Of a stretch of 64,000 nucleotides of DNA, positions 34,824 to 42,465 are shown piece after piece (within the stretch, counting starts at the first letter, position 1; each line of letters begins with the position of its first letter). This stretch comes from Sphingobium sp. (GTDB lineage Bacteria; Pseudomonadota; Alphaproteobacteria; Sphingomonadales; Sphingomonadaceae). The stretch is taken from contig JALCRK010000002.1 in assembly GCA_022652485.1 (NCBI GenBank), positions 1-64,000 of the forward strand, given 5' to 3'. Below the pieces are notes generated by a model, which did no database searches, was not told the origin of the DNA, and worked only from the letters and a program-made list of their open reading frames with translations. A program made the position numbers and the translations under genes.

Positions 34824-35165
34824 ATGCAGGTGCTGAAGACCATCTTCTGGGTTGTCGTCGCCGTGGCGCTGGCACTGTTCACCAAGGCGAACTGGGAGGC
34901 GGCAGCCCCTGTCGTTCCTGGCCGGGTGGCAGTGAAGCTCTGGGGCGATGCCATCATGGAAACCCGCCTGCCGGTGTTGATCCTCGCTGCGTTCCTGCTC
35001 GGGCTGCTGCCGACCTGGGCATGGGGCCGCACCGTCAAGTGGCGGCTGCGGCGCAAGCTCACCAGCGCGGAACGCGCTTTGGAAAGCATCACGCTCCAGC
35101 AGCGCCCGGCTGATCCGCAGCCCGTCACCACCTCCTCTCCTGCCGTACCTCTGGAACAACCATGA
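34824..35165 (+). CDS. lapA: LapA domain (DUF1049) inner-membrane protein
   Basis: This 113-residue protein has two membrane helices (FWVVVAVALALFTKANWE near the start and LPVLILAAFLLGLLPTWAWG, residues 49-68), then a basic helical segment (VKWRLRRKLTSAERALESI) and a proline-rich tail. The pattern matches LapA, which with LapB controls LPS synthesis through FtsH and LpxC in enterobacteria; the role in sphingomonads is not known to me. It is the first gene of the operon and overlaps pyrF by ATGA. Confidence 0.82.
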   Translation: MQVLKTIFWVVVAVALALFTKANWEAAAPVVPGRVAVKLWGDAIMETRLPVLILAAFLLGLLPTWAWGRTVKWRLRRKLTSAERALESITLQQRPADPQPVTTSSPAVPLEQP

Positions 35166-35836
35166 AAAGCCCGATTTACGTCGCCATTGACACCCCAGAC
35201 CTGTCCCGCGCCGAGCAGCTTGCAAAAAATGTGCGCAATCACGTCGGCGGCATCAAGCTCGGCCTCGAATTCTTCTGTGCCAACGGGCATCACGGCGTGC
35301 ACGAGATGGCGAAGATCGGCCTGCCGATCTTCCTTGACCTCAAGCTGCATGACATTCCCAACACCGTGGCCAAGGCGGTGCAGGCGCTGCATGTGCTGGA
35401 GCCCGCGATCCTCACCGTCCATGCGTCGGGCGGACGCGCCATGCTGGAGGACGCCAAGGCGGCTGCGGGCGTCAACACCAGGGTCGTCGCCGTCACGGTG
35501 CTCACCAGCCTCGATGCGGGCGACCTCAATGAAATCGGTGTGGCGCGCAACGCCGCCGCGCAGGTCGAGCGCCTCGCCGACCTCGCGCAGGATGCCGGGC
35601 TTGATGGCATCGTCTGTTCTGGCGAGGAAGTGGGCCTTGTGCGCAAACGCTGGCCGGGAGGGTTCTTCGTGGTGCCCGGCGTCCGTCCGGCAGGCGGCGC
35701 GATGGGCGACCAGAAGCGCGCCGTCACGCCCCGCGCGGCGGTCGACGCGGGTGCATCCATCATCGTCGTCGGGCGGCCCATCAGCCAGGCGGAAAATCCT
35801 GATCTGGCCGCAAGGGAGATCGAGGCCACCTTGTGA
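35162..35836 (+). CDS. pyrF: Orotidine 5'-phosphate decarboxylase PyrF
   Basis: This 224-residue TIM barrel converts OMP to UMP. The catalytic tetrad motif is FLDLKLHDIPNTV, with Asp59, Lys61 and Asp64. Phosphate-binding residues are in VVPGVRPAGGAMGDQKR and IIVVGRPIS. It overlaps both neighbours at the stop/start (ATGA upstream, GTGA downstream), which implies coupled translation with lapA and the acetyltransferase. Confidence 0.97.
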   Translation: MKSPIYVAIDTPDLSRAEQLAKNVRNHVGGIKLGLEFFCANGHHGVHEMAKIGLPIFLDLKLHDIPNTVAKAVQALHVLEPAILTVHASGGRAMLEDAKAAAGVNTRVVAVTVLTSLDAGDLNEIGVARNAAAQVERLADLAQDAGLDGIVCSGEEVGLVRKRWPGGFFVVPGVRPAGGAMGDQKRAVTPRAAVDAGASIIVVGRPISQAENPDLAAREIEATL

Positions 35837-36354
35837 GCCTCGGCATCGATCGTCTGTGCGTTCGTCCCGCGCGGCATGAAGATCTGCCCTCGCTGCACGC
35901 CGTCATCCAACGCGCCTATCGGGGAGACAGCGCGCGGGCGGGGTGGACCCATGAGGCGGACCTGCTGGATGATGAGCGCATCAGGCTGGACGTGCTGGCC
36001 GCTATCGTCGACGACCCTGGCTCTCTCCTTCTTCTCGCAGAGCAGGAGAACGCGCCGATCGGCTCGGTCCAGCTCACAGACAAGGGAAACGGCGAGGTTT
36101 ACCTGGGGCTGTTCTGCATCGATCCAGCGCATCAGGCAGGTGGGCTGGGCCGCACGCTTCTCGCCGCCGCGGAAGATTGGGGGCGACGCCATTTTTCGGC
36201 GACGCGCATGACCATGACCGTCATCGACAGCCGCACCGAGCTGATCGCTTATTATCGGCGCCGTGGATATCGTGAAGTCGCTTGGGGTCTCGATTTTGTC
36301 GTGCCGGTGGAGCCGCCGCTGTTCATGACGAAGCTGGAGAAGCATCTGGCCTGA
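35833..36354 (+). CDS. GNAT-family N-acetyltransferase
   Basis: This 173-residue single GNAT domain starts with CVRPARHEDLPSLHAVIQRA. The acetyl-CoA-binding motif is AHQAGGLGRTLLAAAEDWGR, and YRRRGYREV closes the fold. Acceptor substrate unknown. It starts with GTG overlapping the pyrF stop and ends 49 bp before trpF, so it travels with the pyrimidine and tryptophan genes in one operon. Confidence 0.9.
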   Translation: MSLGIDRLCVRPARHEDLPSLHAVIQRAYRGDSARAGWTHEADLLDDERIRLDVLAAIVDDPGSLLLLAEQENAPIGSVQLTDKGNGEVYLGLFCIDPAHQAGGLGRTLLAAAEDWGRRHFSATRMTMTVIDSRTELIAYYRRRGYREVAWGLDFVVPVEPPLFMTKLEKHLA

Positions 36355-36403
36355 GGACGCGTGGCTTTCCCTCGGGCTGCGGGGCGGGTAAAGCGGCCCC
36401 TTC

Positions 36404-37048
36404 ATGTCCCGAATCGCGATCAAGATCTGCGGCCTTTCGACGCCGGAAACGCTGGATGCGGCGCTGAAAGGCGGCGCAAGCCATGTCGGCTTCGTGCATT
36501 TCGCCAAAAGCCCGCGCCATGTGGATGGGGACCGTCTGGCGCAGCTTGCCGCGCGCGTGCCTGGCCATGTGCGAAAAGTCGGCGTGGTGGTAAACCCGGA
36601 TAACGCGGAGATCGAGATGCTCGTCAGGGTTGGCGATTTGGACGCGCTCCAGTTGCATGGAAGCGAGGCCCCTGAACGTCTGGCGCAGATCCGCGCGCGC
36701 TTTCCGCGCTTGCATCTCTGGAAAGCCGTTCCCGTCAAGACCGCAGCCGATATCGCTGGCTCCGCCGCCTATCGGGAGGTCGCGGACCTGATCCTGTTCG
36801 ATGCCAAGACCCCCGATCATGCGGATCTTCCCGGCGGCATGGGCCTGCGCTTCGACTGGAGCCTGCTTTCCGGCTACCGCTCGCACAGCCCCTGGGGGCT
36901 ATCCGGCGGCCTCGATCCCGACAATGTCGCCGAAGCGATCCGCATTTCCGGCACGCAGCTAGTCGACGTTTCTTCGGGCGTGGAGTCCGCGCCGGGCATC
37001 AAGGATGTGGACAAGCTCGCCGCCTTCTGTAAAGCGGCAAGGTCATGA
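36404..37048 (+). CDS. trpF: Phosphoribosylanthranilate isomerase TrpF
   Basis: This 214-residue TIM-barrel enzyme makes CdRP in tryptophan synthesis. The catalytic cysteine is in IAIKICGLSTPETL (Cys9) and the catalytic aspartate in LILFDAKTPDH. The phosphate site is GLSGGLDPDNV and VDVSSGVESAPG. It precedes trpB by 101 bp. Other trp genes (trpE, G, D, C) are not in the window, so the pathway is split in this genome as in many alphaproteobacteria. Confidence 0.96.
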   Translation: MSRIAIKICGLSTPETLDAALKGGASHVGFVHFAKSPRHVDGDRLAQLAARVPGHVRKVGVVVNPDNAEIEMLVRVGDLDALQLHGSEAPERLAQIRARFPRLHLWKAVPVKTAADIAGSAAYREVADLILFDAKTPDHADLPGGMGLRFDWSLLSGYRSHSPWGLSGGLDPDNVAEAIRISGTQLVDVSSGVESAPGIKDVDKLAAFCKAARS

Positions 37049-37149
37049 TCACCAACCGAAATGGATTTTTGCCGGCACGATGGCGCTGATCGCTCTCCCC
37101 ACGGATTGAAGCGAAACACACCCTTGCTGCCTGAAAGAAGATCATTGCC

Positions 37150-38379
37150 ATGACCCTCAGCTCACCCATGACCAATTCCCTGCGCACCCAGCCCGATACC
37201 GACGGGCATTTCGGCCAGTTCGGCGGCCGCTATGTCGCCGAAACGCTGATGCCGCTGATCCTCGATCTCGAGAAGGAATATCGCAGAGCCAAGACCGACC
37301 CGGCGTTCGAGGAGGAGTTCCAGTATCTTCTTCGCCAATATGTCGGCCGCCCCAACCCGCTCTACTTTGCAAAACGCCTGACGGAAGATCTGGGCGGCGC
37401 AAAGATCTACCTCAAGCGCGAGGAACTGAATCACACCGGCGCGCACAAGATCAACAACTGCATCGGCCAGATTTTGCTCGCCAAACGCATGGGCAAGACG
37501 CGGATCATCGCGGAGACCGGCGCGGGCCAGCATGGCGTCGCCACCGCGACCGTCGCCGCTTTGTTCAACATCCCGTGCACCATCTTCATGGGCGCGCTGG
37601 ATGTGGAGCGGCAGGCACCCAATGTGTTCCGCATGAAGCTCTTGGGCGCGGAGGTGCGCGCGGTGGAGAGTGGCACGCGCACCTTGAAGGACGCGATGAA
37701 CGAGGCGCTGCGCGACTGGGTCGCGAATGTGCACGACACCTTCTACATCATCGGTACGGTCGCCGGGCCACACCCTTATCCCGAGCTGGTGCGGGATTTC
37801 CAGAGCGTGATCGGCAAGGAAACGCGAGAGCAGATTATGCAGGCCGAGGGCCGCCTGCCCGATATGCTGGTCGCGTGCGTCGGTGGCGGATCGAACGCCA
37901 TCGGCATGTTCCACCCGTTCCTTGATGATACCGATGTCGAGATCGTCGGCGTCGAGGCGGCGGGGCGCGGCATCGAGCTGGGCGACGGGCATCATGCGGC
38001 GAGCATCGCGGGCGGCGCGCCCGGTGTGCTTCATGGCAACAAGACCTTCCTGTTGCAGGACGAGGACGGCCAGATCACCGACGCGCACTCGATATCGGCG
38101 GGCCTCGATTATCCCGGCATCGGCCCGGAGCACGCATGGCTGCACGAGATCGGCCGCGCGCGCTACGTTTCCGTGACGGATGACGAAGCGCTGGAAGCAT
38201 TCCAGAAGCTGTGTCGTTTGGAAGGGATCATCCCGGCGCTGGAAAGCGCGCACGCCCTTGCGGCGATCGAGAAACTCGCACCGCAGATGGGCAAGGACAA
38301 GATCATCGTCGTCAACCTCTCGGGGCGCGGCGACAAGGACATCTTCACCGTCGCCAAGGCGCTGGGGGTGGAGATATGA
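37150..38379 (+). CDS. trpB: Tryptophan synthase beta chain TrpB
   Basis: This 409-residue PLP enzyme joins indole to serine. The PLP lysine is Lys100 in [14 protein letters not shown]. The catalytic glutamate is in [12 protein letters not shown] and the glycine-rich phosphate loop is [10 protein letters not shown]. Length is normal. The stop TGA overlaps an ATG (ATGAGC), which may be the relic of the original trpA start; a repeat-flanked cassette now sits between trpB and trpA. Confidence 0.97.
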   Translation: MTLSSPMTNSLRTQPDTDGHFGQFGGRYVAETLMPLILDLEKEYRRAKTDPAFEEEFQYLLRQYVGRPNPLYFAKRLTEDLGGAKIYLKREELNHTGAHKINNCIGQILLAKRMGKTRIIAETGAGQHGVATATVAALFNIPCTIFMGALDVERQAPNVFRMKLLGAEVRAVESGTRTLKDAMNEALRDWVANVHDTFYIIGTVAGPHPYPELVRDFQSVIGKETREQIMQAEGRLPDMLVACVGGGSNAIGMFHPFLDDTDVEIVGVEAAGRGIELGDGHHAASIAGGAPGVLHGNKTFLLQDEDGQITDAHSISAGLDYPGIGPEHAWLHEIGRARYVSVTDDEALEAFQKLCRLEGIIPALESAHALAAIEKLAPQMGKDKIIVVNLSGRGDKDIFTVAKALGVEI

Positions 38380-38396
38380 GCGGCACCCTGTTTAAG

Positions 38397-38432
38397 CCCT
38401 CTCCACTTCAGGGGAGAGGGTTGGGAGAGGGG
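38397..38432 (+). repeat. Left inverted repeat of the DUF559 cassette
   Basis: The arms CCCTCTCC (38397-38404) and GGAGAGGG (38413-38420) form a stem, followed by TT and GGGAGAGGGG (38423-38432). The last block ends 7 bases before the DUF559 ATG and is a fair Shine-Dalgarno sequence for it. It differs from the right copy at position 9 and positions 25-26 only. Confidence 0.9.
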
Positions 38433-38439
38433 CCATCCA

Positions 38440-38820
38440 ATGCGTGATCCGTCTCTCGTCAAGCATGCGAAGAACATGCGCGCGACACCGACCGAACCGG
38501 AACAACGTATGTGGTTCGCGCTGCGGGCGAAAAGGCTGGGCGGAGCGAAGTTTAGGCGTCAAAAAGTGATCGGTCCCTACATCGTCGATTTCGCAAGTCG
38601 GGACCCGATGCTGGTGATAGAGGTCGACGGTGACAGCCATTCCTCTCAAATCGATTATGACACAGAGCGCACCGCATATCTGCAAACACAGGGGTATCGC
38701 GTGATACGCTTTTCCAACACGGATATCATGGGAAATATCGAGGGCGTATTGTCAGTGGTTCAAACGATGATTGCCACTCCCCCTCTCCCTTCCCTCTCCC
38801 CTGAAGGGGAGAGGGTATGA
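38440..38820 (+). CDS. DUF559-domain putative endonuclease
   Basis: This 126-residue protein has a PD-(D/E)XK nuclease fold related to very-short-patch repair endonucleases. Candidate catalytic residues are Asp50 (PYIVDFASR) and Glu61/Asp63 (VIEVDGDSH), with TPTEPEQRMWFALRAKRLGG as the typical DUF559 N-terminal part. No activity is established for the family. Residues from about 114 on ([14 protein letters not shown]) are encoded by the right flanking repeat, so the natural domain ends near residue 113. The stop overlaps the trpA ATG, so the gene is embedded in the trp operon transcript. Confidence 0.88.
   Translation: MRDPSLVKHAKNMRATPTEPEQRMWFALRAKRLGGAKFRRQKVIGPYIVDFASRDPMLVIEVDGDSHSSQIDYDTERTAYLQTQGYRVIRFSNTDIMGNIEGVLSVVQTMIATPPLPSLSPEGERV
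38780..38815 (-). repeat. Right inverted repeat of the DUF559 cassette
   Basis: A perfect 10-bp palindrome, CCCTCTCCCC (38792-38801) and GGGGAGAGGG (38806-38815), surrounds TGAA, preceded by CCCCTCTCCC and TT. The right arm lies one base before the trpA ATG and partly serves as its ribosome-binding site. The repeat also encodes the C-terminal tail of the DUF559 protein. Confidence 0.92.
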
Positions 38821-39638
38821 CGGTGCAATCCGACCGCATCTCCTCCACCTTCGCCAAATGCCGCGCCGAGGGGCGCGCGGCGCTCGTCTGCTTCGTCACC
38901 GGCGGTGATCCGACCCCGCAGGACACCGCCGCCGTGCTCGATGCGCTGGTCGAAGGCGGCGCGGACCTCATTGAGCTCGGGATGCCGTTCACCGATCCGA
39001 TGGCGGATGGCCCTGCGATCCAGCTCGCCAATCTGCGGTCCTTGGGCGCGGGCACGAAGACCGCCGACATCCTCGCCATCGCCTCGACATTCAGACAGCG
39101 CCACCCGGAAACGCCGCTCATCCTGATGGGCTATGCCAATCCGATGATCCGGCGCGGGGCGGAGTGGTTCGCCAACGCAGCGGCCCAGGCGGGCGTCGAT
39201 GGCGTAATTTGCGTCGACATCCCGAATGAGGAAGATGCCGAGCTTGGCCCGGCGCTGCGCGCTTCCGGCCTCCACTTCATCCGCCTTGCGACGCCGACAA
39301 CTGACGCCGCACGCCTCCCTGCCGTGCTGCAAGGGTCGAGCGGCTTCCTCTATTATGTCTCGGTCGCGGGGATCACCGGCAAGCAGCAGGCGGCGCAGAC
39401 CAGCATCGAGCAGGCGGTGGCGCATTTGAAATCCGGCACCGATCTTCCGATCGCCGTGGGCTTTGGCGTGCGCACGCCCGAACAGGCCGCAGCCATCGGC
39501 CGGGTGGCTGATGGCGTCGTCGTCGGCAGCGCGATCGTCGAGATCGTCGGCCAGCATGGCGCCCATGCCGCGCCTCATGTGAAGGAGTATGTCGCGTCGT
39601 TGCGCGCGGCGCTGGAGATCAGGGAGACCGCAAGATGA
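38817..39638 (+). CDS. trpA: Tryptophan synthase alpha chain TrpA
   Basis: This 273-residue TIM barrel cleaves indole-3-glycerol phosphate. Catalytic residues are in [19 protein letters not shown] (Glu) and [13 protein letters not shown] (Asp); the phosphate loop is [12 protein letters not shown] and [10 protein letters not shown]. The start overlaps the stop of the inserted DUF559 gene as ATGA. The N-terminus [20 protein letters not shown] looks complete, so the cassette entered before or at the start codon without damaging the protein. Confidence 0.96.
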   Translation: MTVQSDRISSTFAKCRAEGRAALVCFVTGGDPTPQDTAAVLDALVEGGADLIELGMPFTDPMADGPAIQLANLRSLGAGTKTADILAIASTFRQRHPETPLILMGYANPMIRRGAEWFANAAAQAGVDGVICVDIPNEEDAELGPALRASGLHFIRLATPTTDAARLPAVLQGSSGFLYYVSVAGITGKQQAAQTSIEQAVAHLKSGTDLPIAVGFGVRTPEQAAAIGRVADGVVVGSAIVEIVGQHGAHAAPHVKEYVASLRAALEIRETAR

Positions 39639-40489
39639 GCTGGATCAGCCGCGTCCGCAAGGCGATACCCTTCATCGCGAAGAAGGAAACCACGACCGAC
39701 ACGCTGTGGCACAAATGCCCCGGCTGCGCGCAGATGATCTTCACCAGGGAATGGGAGGAAAACCTCTCCGTCTGCCCGAAGTGCGATCATCATGGCCGCA
39801 TCGGCCCGGACGAACGCTTTGCCCAGATCCTCGATGAGGGCAGTGTAAAAATACTTCCCACCCCGCAGGTGAAGGAAGACCCGCTCAAGTTCCGCGATAC
39901 CAAGAAATATACCGACCGCATCAAGGCGGCGCGCGCCAGTACCGGCGATCAGGATGCGCTCATCAACGCATCCGGCAAGGTGGATGGCTTGCCCATCGTG
40001 ATCGGCGTGCAGAATTTCGCCTATATGGGCGGGTCGATGGGCGTCGCGGTCGGCGCGGCGTTCGTGCAGGGCGTCGAGGAGGCGATCAAGCGCAAATGCC
40101 CCTACGCGATCTTCACGGCGGCGGGCGGCGCGCGGATGCAGGAGGGCATCTTGTCCCTCATGCAGATGCCGCGCGCGACGGTAGCGATTCAGAAGCTGCA
40201 TGACGCGGGCCTGCCCTATATTGTGGTGCTGACCGATCCCACCACCGGCGGCGTCACCGCGAGCTACGCGATGCTCGGCGACATCCAGATCGCCGAGCCG
40301 AATGCGCTGATCGGTTTCGCGGGCCAGCGCGTGATCGAGAGCACCATCCGCGAAAAGCTGCCCGAAGGGTTTCAGCGCGCCGAATATCTCCTTGCGCATG
40401 GCATGATCGACATGGTGGTGCACCGCAAGGAGCTGAAAGAGCGCATCGCGCAGATAGCCGCTTATCTGATGCCGAAGAAGGCGGCTTGA
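39635..40489 (+). CDS. accD: Acetyl-CoA carboxylase carboxyltransferase subunit beta
   Basis: This 284-residue subunit works with AccA in malonyl-CoA synthesis. A zinc ribbon with four cysteines ([20 protein letters not shown]) is near residues 28-50, and the crotonase-like carboxyltransferase core includes [18 protein letters not shown] and [15 protein letters not shown]. It overlaps trpA by ATGA. trpA-accD-folC is a frequent arrangement in proteobacteria. Confidence 0.97.
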   Translation: MSWISRVRKAIPFIAKKETTTDTLWHKCPGCAQMIFTREWEENLSVCPKCDHHGRIGPDERFAQILDEGSVKILPTPQVKEDPLKFRDTKKYTDRIKAARASTGDQDALINASGKVDGLPIVIGVQNFAYMGGSMGVAVGAAFVQGVEEAIKRKCPYAIFTAAGGARMQEGILSLMQMPRATVAIQKLHDAGLPYIVVLTDPTTGGVTASYAMLGDIQIAEPNALIGFAGQRVIESTIREKLPEGFQRAEYLLAHGMIDMVVHRKELKERIAQIAAYLMPKKAA

Positions 40490-40516
40490 GGAAATGCCGG
40501 GGATGTACACCCTTCT

Positions 40517-40607
40517 CCCCCTCCCCTTCAGGGGAGGGGGCCGGGGGGTGGGGGCGATTGCGAGAGGCCCTTGCCCCACCCCTAACCCCTCCCCTGAAGG
40601 GGAGGGG
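40517..40607. repeat. Gene-less palindrome pair (REPIN-like) between accD and folC
   Basis: Left palindrome: CCCCCTCCCC and GGGGAGGGGG around TTCA (40517-40540). Right palindrome: CCCCTCCCC and GGGGAGGGG around TGAA (40586-40607). The two lie in inverted orientation; 22 bp are identical between 40518-40539 and the complement of the right copy, and further G/C runs inside also pair (GGTGGGGGC with GCCCCACC). This is the same architecture as the ends of the DUF559 cassette, with a 45-bp spacer in place of the gene. The right arm ends 9 bases before the folC GTG. Confidence 0.9.
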
Positions 40608-40616
40608 AATTAGACT

Positions 40617-41951
40617 GTGGCCGATCACGCCGTTTCCGATAACCCCGCCGTACAGGCGCAGCTCGACCGGCTGACCAGTCTCTCGCCCGGCGCGGATGTG
40701 CTGGGGCTGGACAGGATCACCCGCCTGCTGGCCGCGCTCGGCAATCCGCAGCTGCGCCTGCCGCCGGTATTTCATGTCGCGGGGACGAACGGCAAAGGCT
40801 CGACCTGCGCCTTCCTGCGCGCGGCATTGCAGGCGGAAGGCTATAGCGTCCACGCCTACACCTCGCCGCATCTGGTGCGCTTCAACGAGCGCATCCGCCT
40901 GAATGACGTGCTGATCGACGACCTGCGCCTGGCCGCCTATCTGGAGCGTGTGCTGGACGCGGCAGGCGACATCGGCCCGAGCTTTTTCGAGGCCACCACC
41001 GCCGCCGCTTTCCTGGCTTTTGTGGAACATCCGGCGGACGCCTGCATCATCGAGGTGGGGCTGGGCGGCAGACTGGATGCGACCAACGTCATTCCCACAC
41101 CCGCCGTCACCGGCATCGCGCAACTCGGCATGGATCATGAGGCCTTTCTGGGCAACGACCTCAAGACCATCGCGGGCGAGAAGGCGGGGATCGCCAAATC
41201 CGGCACACCACTCGTCACGCTGGATTACGAACCCGCCATCGCCACCGTCATCGCGCAGAAGGCGGCAGAGGTCGGCGCGCACTGGTTGCCGATGAAGGGC
41301 GCGTGGGACGCTGCGCTCTATCGCTCGCGCCTGCATTATCGCGACGAGGCCGGGCGGATCGACACGCCGGAGCCGCGCCTAGCCGGGCCGCATCAGGCGA
41401 TGAACCTCGCGCTCAGCATAGCGATGCTAAGGCATCAGTCGGCGCTTCCCATCGGCGAGGCCGCGCTCCACGCCGCTCCGCTCTGGGCGCACTGGCCCGC
41501 GCGGCTACAGCGGCTGACGGCCGGCCCGCTGGTGGCGCGGTTGGGTGGCACAGAGGGCGCGGAGGGCGCGCGCGCCATCTGGCTCGACGGCGGCCACAAC
41601 CCGGCGGCGGGCGAAGCCATCGCGCGCTTCTTCACGGGCGAGCGGCTGGGCGGCGGCAAGCTCACCCTGCTCATCGGCATGTTGGCGAACAAGGATATGG
41701 CAGGTTTTCTCAGCCCCCTGAAAGACAGTATCGGCGCAATCCACAGCGTGCCGGTGGAAGGCCACGCCCATCACGGGCCGGAAGCATTCGCGGCACTGGC
41801 AAAGGACTGGGGCATAGCACACACCGCGCATCCCGACCTAAGCGCAGCAGCGGACACGATCGGGCAGGAAGCCCCCGCCCCGCTCCTCATCACCGGCTCA
41901 CTCTACCTCGCGGGCGAGATCCTGAAGGCGAACGATCAACTGCCGGATTGA
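40617..41951 (+). CDS. folC: Bifunctional folylpolyglutamate synthase/dihydrofolate synthase
   Basis: This 444-residue Mur-ligase-fold enzyme adds glutamate to dihydropteroate and folates. The ATP-binding loop is VAGTNGKGSTCAFLRAAL near residue 55, followed by SPHLVRFNERIRLND and the metal/carbamate region IEVGLGGRLDATN. The C-terminal domain has LDGGHNPAAG. It starts with GTG at 40617. The ribosome-binding site is the GGGGAGGGG arm of the preceding palindrome. It is last in the operon. Confidence 0.95.
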   Translation: MADHAVSDNPAVQAQLDRLTSLSPGADVLGLDRITRLLAALGNPQLRLPPVFHVAGTNGKGSTCAFLRAALQAEGYSVHAYTSPHLVRFNERIRLNDVLIDDLRLAAYLERVLDAAGDIGPSFFEATTAAAFLAFVEHPADACIIEVGLGGRLDATNVIPTPAVTGIAQLGMDHEAFLGNDLKTIAGEKAGIAKSGTPLVTLDYEPAIATVIAQKAAEVGAHWLPMKGAWDAALYRSRLHYRDEAGRIDTPEPRLAGPHQAMNLALSIAMLRHQSALPIGEAALHAAPLWAHWPARLQRLTAGPLVARLGGTEGAEGARAIWLDGGHNPAAGEAIARFFTGERLGGGKLTLLIGMLANKDMAGFLSPLKDSIGAIHSVPVEGHAHHGPEAFAALAKDWGIAHTAHPDLSAAADTIGQEAPAPLLITGSLYLAGEILKANDQLPD

Positions 41952-41984
41952 GGGGCTGTGGCAGTAGCGAATCTAATTTATATG

Positions 41985-42326
41985 TTACTCTGCGGGAGCA
42001 CCTTGCGGATCTCGAACCAGCCCCGCGGATGTACGAATGAAAGCCGACCCTGCGGGTGCATCGAGCAACGGGATTATTTCAGGGTCATAATTGGCAATAG
42101 TGTTCACATCGTAGATTGCGTGATTTTTCGAATCATTCATGTAGGCATCACCTTCATCGCCCGCGAGAAATGCCCACCCGCTATCCAGATTATTATGGGG
42201 GGCTGTCCTATACATGTAACCGACCGGACGACCATCGACGGTAATTCGGTCGCTCGCTATTGCTCCTCCTCGACCCATGACCAACGGGCGAATTTGCTCG
42301 GCGGATAGTTTGTAATGCTTCTGCAC
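41985..42326 (-). CDS. Imm33/DUF2185-family immunity-like protein
   Basis: This 113-residue protein matches the DUF2185 (Imm33) pattern: VMGRGGAIASDRITVDGRPV, GWAFLAGDEGDAYMNDSKN, and IYDVNTIANYDPEIIPLLD. The family is predicted to protect against polymorphic toxins, with most members known only by prediction. It is full length. Local composition is richer in A+T than the neighbours, which suggests acquisition. No toxin gene is next to it: folC converges from the left and ampG lies upstream on the same strand. An overlapping hydrophobic frame up to 42447 is unlikely to be a toxin. Confidence 0.8.
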   Translation of the reverse strand: MQKHYKLSAEQIRPLVMGRGGAIASDRITVDGRPVGYMYRTAPHNNLDSGWAFLAGDEGDAYMNDSKNHAIYDVNTIANYDPEIIPLLDAPAGSAFIRTSAGLVRDPQGAPAE

Positions 42327-42465
42327 AGAGTTTCTTTATTGTTCTGATTTCGCTGACGAGTAGGAAGCCATAAACAATAAGGCTAATCCCAACAGCAGAT
42401 GCATGTTTCGGTGCATACGGACAATCCTCACCCCAGCATGTTATCATATAAACGCGATAGCCGCT

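Larger units (their letters stand above)
38397..38815. mobile_element. DUF559 cassette bounded by 36-bp inverted palindromic repeats
   Basis: This 419-bp unit sits between trpB and trpA. The left end (38397-38432) and the reverse complement of the right end (38780-38815) agree at 33 of 36 positions. Each end contains its own palindrome: arms CCCTCTCCCC and GGGGAGAGGG around TGAA at the right, and a slightly decayed copy at the left. The only gene inside encodes a DUF559 protein. The trpB stop lies 17 bp outside the left end and the trpA ATG 1 bp outside the right end. I see no target duplication. That it is mobile is inferred from its layout. Confidence 0.7.
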
